Source: Symbiodinium microadriaticum
Taxonomy: Eukaryota > Sar > Dinophyceae > Suessiales > Symbiodiniaceae
Length of the DNA: 64,000 nt
NCBI GenBank assembly: GCA_001939145.1
Contig: LSRX01001362.1
Coordinates: forward strand, 97,816-161,815
Direction of reading: 5' to 3'
Numbering within the stretch: position 1 is the stretch's first letter; each line of letters opens with the position of its first letter. Positions 24,642 to 33,981 of the stretch are shown here, in pieces. Under the pieces are notes generated by a model. That model ran no database searches, was not told the origin of the DNA, and saw only the letters and a program-made list of their open reading frames with translations. A program made the position numbers and the translations under genes.

Positions 24642-25503
24642 CTCCGCTTCCATGCACCATTCGCAGTGCTGATCCAAGCACAGACCTCAGTGGTCTTGTC
24701 CGGGAGCAACAACCTCTCCAAATCTCTCCAATCTCTGTCAATCAAGTGGTTCTTAAGAAAGGATGCCGTCTTGTGAGTACAGCTCTGAAGTTCGGAAACC
24801 ACTAGTGGGAAGCAACTGCGTTGCCCTTCCCGTGGCCACATTTATCCACGTTTAGTTTCTAAAGCGTGTGTGGCTAGCTCTGAGCTCAGAGCTATGGATC
24901 TGGGGTTCTGGGATTTCAGGCCAGCAGCTCGGCTCTACATTGCATGGCTGCAGCAGCCTAGGAGTATGATCCGTTGAAGATCCCCACTAAGGGCAGCACC
25001 AGGAGAAGCCTCCTCAGCCATGAGGCCATTGCGGGTCCTTTATGAAGAACCGTGGCTAGAACGTATGCGGCCCGCCATTGTGCACTGGGGCTCCGAGCCA
25101 AGTTGCGAGAGGCTGCTTCAATTGACAGGCATGGTCGAGAAGGAGAGTCAGTACTGCCACCACGACAGACCTTCTGTTCTTCTGCCAGAGCCCCAACAAA
25201 GCCGAATTGTGCTGATGGTTCGCAAGCCACAACAAACTTCCCGCTGCACAAATCTGGAACCGAGGTCCTAGCCACTAGCCTCAGTCCCCAAAGTGTCTCA
25301 AAAAAGCCGAAGCCTTCCGGGGCCCCGCAAGGCCTTCCAAGTATGTTCCCACCTCGACAGATGCCATTGTTCTCATTGGGCAGAGCACTACAGCGCTGTC
25401 TTAGACAGTGAAGGTGCCGAAGAGTCAGCCGCTACCCCGCACAGGCGCGCAGCCCATTCAGCTGCGCAGCAAGCCACGCAGTGTGCGACTGCCGAACGCG
25501 CGT

Positions 25504-27304
25504 TTAGCACATGTGAAGTGCCCGCTTGCTCTGGGACATGTAGCGTCGCTTCAGGCGGGCCCAGCTCAGCTGGGGAAGGATGAGGATGTAGTGACCCACC
25601 GGGCCGATCGTGCTGGTGAATGCCACGCATGCCAGCAAGATCGAAACTGGAAGCAACAGGCCTGTAGCATCCCAGCTCAAGAGGCCAACCAACCCTTGGA
25701 ACAGCTCCGTCATGCGATCACGGAATAAGAAGTGAACGACGTAGCAACCGAGCGTTGTGTTGCCCCACCACGTAGCATTGACTGGCCAATACGCTGTGCC
25801 CAGTGCAAAGAGAGCTGGCTGCAACGTTGTAGTCAACAGCTCAACGACGAACCAGTTGGTATCCGATCCACTCTCCAGCATGACGTTGGGGTAATGAAAC
25901 AAAGCCATAAACATACCTGCGTTGAAACAAAGCTTCACTCTCGAAAATTTTGCCTGACAAACAAGGTACACGGCTGGCTCCGGACGAAAGCCTACATCTG
26001 CAACTGCCGGCATGGAAGAACGTCCCGAAGTTCAGAAAACGATTTACCCTTGTACCCGAGCTGCCCAGTATCATGCTCCCTGCTGTGGCCGCCGCAGCCC
26101 AGGTCGGACTTCGAGGGAGCCGCCGAGAAAGCCACGAAACGATGGGGCGGAGGTAATGAAAGCAAAACCTAACTGTGAAAGCTAACGAGAAACGACCCGT
26201 GCTCAAGCAGAATCTGGTACGCTCTATCTCGACTGACCAAAAGGCTCAATGAACAGTCAGGAAGCACGTAGAAGCTGGCGTACCACTCCACCCACCGAAT
26301 CCAGATCCAGCAGCCATCTAGCAACCAGGTAACGAAGAACCTTGGCTAAGTTCTCGTGTTGGACAGAGCTGCTGTCACATGTTCTTGGGGAACAAGATGC
26401 TAGCTGATTGGTGCAGCCTGCCTTGCACCCTCTCGTCATCCGACCAGATGGGCTTTGAAACCACAGGCTGTCCCACTTCCCTGCCAGGCGGCTTGGCGAC
26501 TGGCTGCAATCCACTTGTGCAGACGTTCCCGCCAAAGACCGGGCCTTTGTGGCAAGGAGATTTGGCCATCCAAGGACTACAGAGACTGAAACAGCCTTGA
26601 GAACAAGATCGCGACGAGACACCAGCGTAGCTCCACCAGGCAGCGAGCCCCACTTGCACCCAAGGTGGGATGCAGACCATGTCGCAGAGAACGACGTAGA
26701 CCTTGGCCTGCACGACCATCAAAAGATACCATCGGTGCCCGGAGGTAACCTAAGCGAGCACTCGGCGGCAGTTCTTTAAGCCTCACAGAAGCTCGAGTGG
26801 AGTTCTACTTCCTCCATACTAAGCCTGGGAGCATCGGCCCACTCCATGTATGCCTGGTCCCAGCCAGTGGTCTTGACTGCGGAAGCATAAGCTTGCCACG
26901 TCTTCGTGGGATAAACGAAGCCGCGAGTGAGCCAGCCGCACATTTGTGGCAGGGGAAGGGCGATAAAGAGGTAGATGCCCAAGATGTAGAGATCCATCCA
27001 GGAAAGCCGCAAGCGTTTTCGTTGCCCTATACTTTGGGGCCTGGAGTCCTGGTAGGCCCCAAGCATGATGAAACCGAAGAGATCCTGATCGTTCCCAATG
27101 GATCGGATGATGGCCTCAGACCACGGGGCGACGCGCGAGGATGCCAAAGTAGTGCAGAAAGCCAAGGACTCCATCTGCGACTTGTCGTTCGGGTCCGTGG
27201 TCATGGCACAGAGTGCATAGTGGTCCAGCAGAACCCCGACCATCCAAAAAGCATAACAACGATGGATCACAGCATTTTCCAGAATTGCCCACTTCGACAT
27301 GGAC
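25504..27304 (-). other. Multi-pass acyltransferase-3-like membrane domain
   Basis: At least six hydrophobic segments. Family-like features in order: a helix with an embedded His (FWMVGVLLDHYALCAM), a GF helix (DLFGFIMLGAY), a second long helix (LYILGIYLFIALPLP), a G-H-x-W-Y-L start followed by MVVQAKVYVVLC, and near the end NTTLGCYVVHF, comparable to the terminal S-x-x-x-Y-x-x-H of acyltransferase-3 (PF01757) proteins. The last exon, 25504-25916, starts at an AG|G acceptor and ends at a stop codon. Assigned by motif order from memory. An MBOAT or an unrelated transporter-like fold is less likely but not excluded. Confidence 0.55.
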
Positions 27305-30300
27305 CTGGTCGTGGGCACACGGACGTACTCTTCTATGGGTTCTATGGCATTCTATGGCCTTTGCCATGTGCCGGCATGAAATCTTGTTACCCCGAACCTC
27401 TCCGAAACTGGCCAGTATGCAAGCAACGTCCCGACCTTGAACAAAGTAGGTAAACGACGGTTGGAACTGTAGATGCCAGAATTTTGCCAGTAGACAAGGT
27501 CTGAAATCACAGACTCAGGTTTGTGCCTGGTGTGGGCATGTTGAAGCTCAGTCAAAGCTCTTAAGGGATGCAGGCTGTTGTCGTTATCTCACGGTGGCAC
27601 CATGGCCTCATCTGTCCCAGGGAGTCGAGCACCGTCTGTGAAGCCTCCAGCACGTGCTCTTCGGCCATCGCCTTCCTTGCAGCCGTGGTCAAATGTGGGC
27701 CCAGTGGCTTTTGTGCTTTGAGCCATGGAATACTGGATGCGCACCCCTACAAGAATCTAGGCATTTAGGACGTGGGCGCAGCTGACGAGGGGGCCAACAA
27801 GACAAAGGGTCAGCTCAGCAAAGTTGATCTTGCCATTCGGCAGAGATGGCAGGCCTGTCGGGCCAGCGTCCGTGGATCAAACCGAGCTCCCGACCTGCAA
27901 CCCTCGAAAGCCCCACCAATGTACTTTGGAAGGCTGGAAAACGCCCGAACCTGACAACCTGGAGAGCCGCATGCCTTCGAGCTTCTCCTGACAAAATTGC
28001 CTGTGCCTAGCTTGGGAAAGGGGGGGGAAGCTGCCTTGCTCCAATATCACGATGTGCTTTGGAAGATACGCCGGGGCCAGCGTAGCCTTGCAATGCCTGT
28101 GCAGGTCGTCGGTCTGAAGCTCCAAGCTCCACGCCCTGTCGAGAAGCTCTGAGTAGGCTTGGAAGTTCCCTTTTTTGAGATCCCGGGTCGTAGTGAGCAA
28201 ACACGCTGCGGTTCACTGGAGGAGGATGTACGAATACTCTCTCCACTGGAGTTTGCAGGAAGAACTGGGATAAACTGTGCCAGAACGCCCGTCGATCAGG
28301 GAAGCCTTGAACGATCAGAACCCTGCATTGCCTCGCGCGGGGACACGAACGCGACCAGCTGTTGTGGGGAACTTGTGGCCACAACCGCAGTGCGGGCTAC
28401 CGCCCAAAGCTGCTCCTGGGCGAAGGCCCCTGAAAGAGCAAGCGATTGTGTAAACCTGAAACTCCACCCAGAACAACATGAAAACCACACTAAGCTTTTG
28501 GGTTGCTTAGTTCCAGAGTCCGCTATGGTGTGCGCTTCCATGCGGTGACAGAAGTATGCATGTGGGATGCCTGCCGAGACGCATCAAGGAGCGGGTTGTT
28601 GCGCAGAGACTGCATCTCTTCATCGCCACCCTGCCACTTGCCCAAAGGAACCTTCTGGCACTGGCAAAGGCGAGGCAGATCGCATGAAACACAGCTGGGT
28701 TGGGCCAAGAAAGGCGTCTCAAGAAACTGAAAAGCCCGCCCCTGGGGAACCTAGACAAAAACCCCAAATATACAAACGCTGAAACCCACGAAACCCCAAA
28801 CTGTTGGGGTAAACGGTTTTAAAAAAAATTAAAACAAAAAATAAAAAGATCTTGTAGCATATCCTTCGCCTCAGTTTTCTCTCCCTGCCTTCTTGGGACT
28901 CCCCGAGCGCGGCTGGGTGAACTTCAAGATGGCAGACTCGACCTCCTCCGGTTCAATGCGGACGCCATTCACCTGCTGAAAACCCTGTAAGTCTATAAGG
29001 GGGTTCTATAAGGGCTACTAATTATAAGTCTATAAGGTAAGGGGGTTCTATAAGGGCTACTATAAGTCAATAAGGTAAGGGAGTTCTATAAGGGCTGCTA
29101 TAAGTTTATAAAGGGAGCTTCCTAGGGGCTACTCTGTAAGGCCTACTAGCAGGGCCCTCTGGCATAGGGGCCTTCGTCATTAGAACAGGGTTCGGGTTTC
29201 TTCAGATGTTGCTGCAACTCGTTTGCTGGATCGCTGCGTGTTTTGCAGGCCTGGTCACGTGGCTAGCCGTGAGTTAGTATGACTGCTGGAACTCAAACAG
29301 CTCTCCATTCGGTGTGGCTTGAAGCCAACTCTCGACACTGATATTGTAGTAGTTGGTACAGCTTCCGGAACTGTACTGAGCTGGCGAGGTTCAGACTGTT
29401 GCGATACCGGGCTGACGGCACATCGGGGTGTGCCGGCCTCAATCTCCCATGCGCAGGCGATGTCGGTTTTGGATGAAACGTTAAGGGAGCCCTTGTTGTC
29501 TTGACGATGACCCAAAACCTCACTCCAAGCCCGTGAAACCTCAATCCTCAAATCGAGAAACCCTTTGGAAATCTTTTGAGTCTTTAAAGTATTATGCTAT
29601 TTACGATAAAATATTATACGAGATTGTATTATGCTATATTATCTTATGCTATATTATATTATACTACATTATGTCATATGCTATGATGTTAAAGGTACCC
29701 TTTAAGGAGCCCTAAAGACTTTCTGCATCGCCAGGTCGTGGCAGGCCTTCAGCTGGCGATCAATGCGGCCAATCACTTCCAGGACGCCCTGCACTGGACG
29801 GGCAAAAGCTTCTTCTTAGGGTTTAGGTTTTGTTGAGGGTTTAGGGTTTAGGAATTTAGGAGGGTTTAGGAGGGTTTAGGGGGGTTTAGGGTTTAGGGCT
29901 TCTTCTTTCTCAGTTTTCTGGATTTGTGACTTTAGGACTTGAGGCTTTAGGCCCTAAGGTTCAGACTCTCGACTGAGGACTCGGGTTTCAACGAATCGAG
30001 CTTGCTGCGGTGTGGCAAGCTGGCAGGACAGCGTCTTCGGTCGTTCGAACTCTCCACTTTTTACCCCGGCCCGCGCAGAAGCCGAAGCCATGTCTCTGCA
30101 GCCCATCCACATCCATCCACAAAAATGCCGGCCAGAAAATCTGGCGAAACTTGCATGAAACCCGCAGCCCTGAACTTCATGTCTCGCCTGAGTCCAACGA
30201 CCCAGGTCTCCAGTTGCATAGAGGCGGCCGTACTCTGTGTCGACAAACCTGAACTGGCTAACTGCGTTCTCCCTAACTTTACCTTTACATAGCGTACGGG

Positions 30301-33300
30301 ACATGTGGAGCCCCTCGGCATCCTCATCATGCTTTAGAGTCCGTACTTCAGGCTTGGTTTCCCCACAAACGCGCACAACAGCTTCCCACGCCCATAAGGC
30401 TCCGGGAAGGCATGGCAAAGGGGGGAGCCGCCGTAAGGCGCATCCCTTTGTCACGTTGGGCGTTAGCACGCGGTATCACGTAATTATAAGCTGATTGCCA
30501 AAGGGAAGTAACAACAGCGCGCGAAAGTCAAGGTGTAGCTTCAAGACAACCAACACAAGTAGAGATACGATGGAGCTGAGCAGCTTTTCTTTGTTCAACT
30601 CCGGGAGGTGCAAATATCCGGAAGCCAGGATGCCTCCGAAGCAAATCCTCAGCTTTCTGCTGGCGATTCTTTCTTTCTTTGGGCAGCGGCTGGGGTCGAG
30701 CATGGAAAAACTGTCAAACATGTACCGAACTGGCCTACCGAAGCGGCCTTCTGCACTATGCATGATGGCAGTCTCATTCGCATACCAACCATTACCAACC
30801 CCACACTGAAGTCGGCGCAGTATGTCCGCAATCTATAGTGGTCTCTAGCATCTATATAGCCCTGTCATCCCTACCATGACCTTAACTACAACTGTACAGA
30901 ACCTCCCGAAGCGCCTCTTCCTCGAGGACCTGAACATTCGCCCGGGGTTGCGGTGCGACTAAGCGTAAAGACATCTATTCCACCCTCCTCTTCTTTCTGA
31001 TGCTGAAGCTACCTCCCTCCAAACCTTGCGATTAAGATTCAAAGATGCGGCGCTGTTTCAAGCGCAAGTAAAAACCCATGCCAAGAGCAAGCACCCCCCC
31101 TCTCCGCTCGCATGCGTGCATTGCGCATGAATGATAGTCGCACGGCCCGTCCATTACGCGGTGCATCGCGGTGCGTAGTTTCGCCCGGCCTTGTACACTT
31201 GTGGGGCAACGCTAAACTCTGCCAAACCTTCCTCCGACCATATAGACCACGGCAAGGTAACCAGCCGAACATGCTTGCTGTAATGGCTCTTGAACCACTC
31301 TACTGTCGCACAACCAACTTTTGCTGACATACAGTAAGCGATCATAAGCACCGCTTGGGCTCTCCCCAGGCGTATTGGGCGCCGCCGCTCGCAGGGGCCT
31401 CTCGTCCACTGCCATGAGGTACCTGACACCGTGCAAATCTTGCAGATATGCTCAATCACAGGACACACCCGACACAGGCCGTGAGACGTAAGCCAAACTC
31501 ACCCAAAGCTGAGCCTGGGTATTCCCCACTTTGGCTTTGGGGGTGTAGACGGGGACGGCGATTCGACAGGTCGTCGCAAGTCGCTGCTTTTTCCTCTTAA
31601 CATGTCCCCCTCCTACCAACACCTTTCTGCGAAGGGATGCTTCTTAGAAGGCCAAGCAGCACGTCTGCGTAGGGTTGAGGGAGCCCAGCTGGCACTCGGC
31701 TCGGAAAGAGCTGCTCATCCACGCCTTCTGCTGGTACCTGACAAGGGGAAGCCAACTGCATGCTTGCTTTTCCAGCGGCAAAACTGGTGTATTTCTTGCA
31801 TCTCTGACTTGACGGGGGCGAAGTTAGTCAAATCAAAGAACGAATTCTTCGATCTTGAAGTCTGCAAGATGTAATTGGAGCACCTGAGTAGCGCTCTAAT
31901 CACAGATTGGACTCTGGCGAAGGCTGTGCTTTGTTCATGATTGGGGGAAAACATGTCAAAGAGACGCAAGACCTTACTGATTTGATCTTATCCTCGCCTG
32001 TAGCAAACGAACAGACGCCCTCGGCAAACCTTTTACACTTCCGAACCAGATCTTCGGGCAAGCAGACGAACTCCCTTGCGAAAGGAGCCTTTGCAATCGC
32101 AACAAAATGGTGGAGCCTTGTAGATGGTGCAGGAGCTCTCTGACGCTCCATAGAAGTTGCCTCAGCGAGTTTTGTGGGGGGGGGGAGGGCCGAGGGGGGA
32201 GGCCCTAAACCCGAAAGTTCCTCCGAGGCTGCAAATCCTTGAAACATGTTTCTATATCGCCAGGAAGCGGATTGTGGCATTGAGGTGTGGCATAGAGACT
32301 GCACGGTTGGCCAAAGCCGTGGGCAATGGCTCACCCACAGTGGTGATGTGCTGGAGGGAGCTGAGGCGCCGATCTTTTGCGTGAAGTTGATGAACATCGA
32401 GGAGAAGGTCAAGGACCGAGGGAGTGATCATCAAGACGCTGACACTGTGCTGATGGACCACCCGGGCCATGTAGTCTGGGCTCTTGTGTCCATCGCTACT
32501 GGCAACAACGAGAGAGCCGCCCCGCAGCAATGCCGGAAAGAACTCCCACTCCATGACCGCCCAAAAGTAAGGCGACTTCAACAGTTGCACGGTACGCTCT
32601 GTAACCCCGTGTTCTTCCGCCCAGAACCATGCCCCGTGAAGGAGATGTCGGTGGTCGTAAATGATGCCTTTCGGTGCCCCTGTGCTGCCGGAAGTGTAGA
32701 TCAACATCGCAGCTTCTGAGGTCGGCGGTCGTGCCCGCTGTTGCTGTCCCTTCATCGCTGTGGGCTTCGCACCCACCAGGCTGAAAGACAAGGACGACGG
32801 CTCGGTGCCGGCAAGAAGCAAAGGGATGGCAGCGCTCTGCGCTTGGGGTCTGAACCGCTCGGAGTCGGCAAGGAGCGCCCTTGCCTGGCTGTGCTGCAGA
32901 AGCACAGCGACCCGGTTTTCAGGAGCTGCTGCATCGATTGGCAAGTAGCCCCCACCGCTGGCAAGAACTCCTAAGACCGCCACAACCTGAGCACAGCTTC
33001 GCTCCATGCACAGCGCAGCAATGCGCCCAGGCTCGAGGCCTAGATCCTGCAAGGCATCCGCAAGCTGCAAAACTGCTGCTTGCAGCTGTGCATACGTGAT
33101 ATGGATGTTCGCAGGGGAGGGGACGATCAAAGCTGTGGCCTCAGCTCTTGCTTCAGCTCTTTGCAAGATCAGCTCGTGGATAAGTTGACTTTCCGGATAG
33201 CGTGGCCGTGGTCCCGAAGCTGAACATGCCCGTGTCAGGTTCCCGAGCTCTGCATCGGGTGGGCTTTTGGGCAGAATCTTCCTTTGCTTCGGCCCTGTGC

Positions 33301-33520
33301 AAAAGTGCACAGATGCAGTGACACCAAGCCAGCACGCTGAATACAGAAGGAAGAAGGCCACTTTATGCGAGAGAGTCCAGGCTTCATTCGGGTTCCGGTA
33401 GTCTGTCAGGTACGGCCAACCCAGTTGGGCGATTTGCTCGTCCGACTTAAAGGTGAAGTTCTCTGCATAGACACAGTGTACCGAAGCCACGCTCAACAGT
33501 AAGAAGGGCCATGATGCCAT
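25504..33520 (-). CDS. Membrane-anchored adenylation-carrier-acyltransferase fusion protein
   Basis: Predicted to adenylate a carboxylic acid, load it on its own phosphopantetheine arm and transfer it through a membrane acyltransferase. Start ATG at 33520; stop at 25504. Exon 1 (32261-33520) holds a signal peptide (1-19), NFT sequon (21-23), membrane segment (~54-72) and most of the A domain (YTSGSTGAPKG 275-285). Later exons: ~31510-31570, 31363-31422, 30582-30647 (FGGILASGYLHLPELN), 30188-30248 (YGRLYATGDLGRW), 29747-29788 (GVLEVIGRIDRQLK), 28909-28972 (VNGVRIEPEEVES), 28339-28429, 28035-28135, 27812-27854 (LPNGKIN), 27607-27675 (carrier, VLDSLGQM), then a membrane domain (26776-27304, ~26590-26749, ~26250-26340, ~26000-26170, 25504-25916). 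Frame is kept across the joins using GC, GA and GT donors. The A5 exon (NxYGPTE type) was not found. No condensation or thioesterase domain seen. Confidence 0.8.
27607..27675 (-). other. Carrier (thiolation) domain exon
   Basis: Begins after GCAAG|G and reads KAMAEEHVLEASQTVLDSLGQM. D-S-L is the phosphopantetheine attachment motif of carrier proteins, with Ser the modified residue. It joins in frame to the end of the A domain (NGKINFAEL) through a GA donor. The exon ends at a GC donor; the second half of the carrier domain is only partly traced (27400-27530). Confidence 0.65.
28985..29125. repeat. Three tandem 42-48-bp units in an intron of the fusion gene
   Basis: Each unit contains GGTTCTATAAGGGCTACTA (starts near 29002, 29044 and 29091, the last slightly diverged) joined by TATAAGTCTATAAGGTAAGG-type spacers. 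Confidence 0.8.
29585..29690. repeat. AT-rich TATTATGC-type repeat
   Basis: Degenerate repeats of ATTATGCTATATTAT in an intron of the fusion gene. A similar TTATGCTA flavour recurs near 45480-45600. Confidence 0.65.
29817..29899. repeat. Interstitial TTTAGGG telomere-like tract
   Basis: Eight or more TTTAGGG-type units, interrupted, in an intron of the fusion gene directly upstream of the exon at 29747-29788. Confidence 0.9.
32261..33520 (-). other. Exon 1 of the fusion gene: signal, anchor and adenylation core
   Basis: 420 codons in one exon, the longest clean coding block in the window. After the signal and one membrane span, residues 113-420 align with the AMP-binding fold: A2 (SGGGYLPID, 188-196), A3 (YTSGSTGAPKG, 275-285), A4 region (SPYFWAVMEWEFFPALL, 316-332) and TTVGEPLP (393-400). 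The exon ends after the Leu of ATIRFL at a GC donor, just before where the NxYGPTE motif should follow. The start was chosen at 33520 because it begins a typical signal peptide; the frame is open farther upstream to 33865 but that part is not protein-like. Confidence 0.85.
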
Positions 33521-33981
33521 CGGCTGGAGTGAAGGGCTTAACAACCGCCAAGCGAAACGATTTAATCGGAGTATAGGACATGACAAACTTTGGCTGGAGT
33601 TGAGGCAGTAGGCAATAACACGTATGTAGCCAGCTTCTTTCGGAAGGTCAAGCTTGTCTTGGCGACTCGATAAGGATTTCTCACGGATTCTTCTGCAGTG
33701 TCCCTCGCGTGCATGGAGATAATGTAGGTTCTGAGAAAAGTGCCTAAGAAGGGGCTTCCTCCTTTGAAATTGAAAGTTCATCATGTTGCGTCCTGCGTGC
33801 AAGCCTCTGTAGCTTGGTGCGGCGGTGTGTGCATCGACACGTTCACTGAGCTCAATGCAACCCATCGCACAAGGCGACCATGCGCATACTCAATCGCCGC
33901 TGTGTCTACAAGACATCCGGTGAAACTGAATAACTAAAGCAGGGGACCGTCTGCTCTGGACGACCTGCCTTCATGCTTCGA

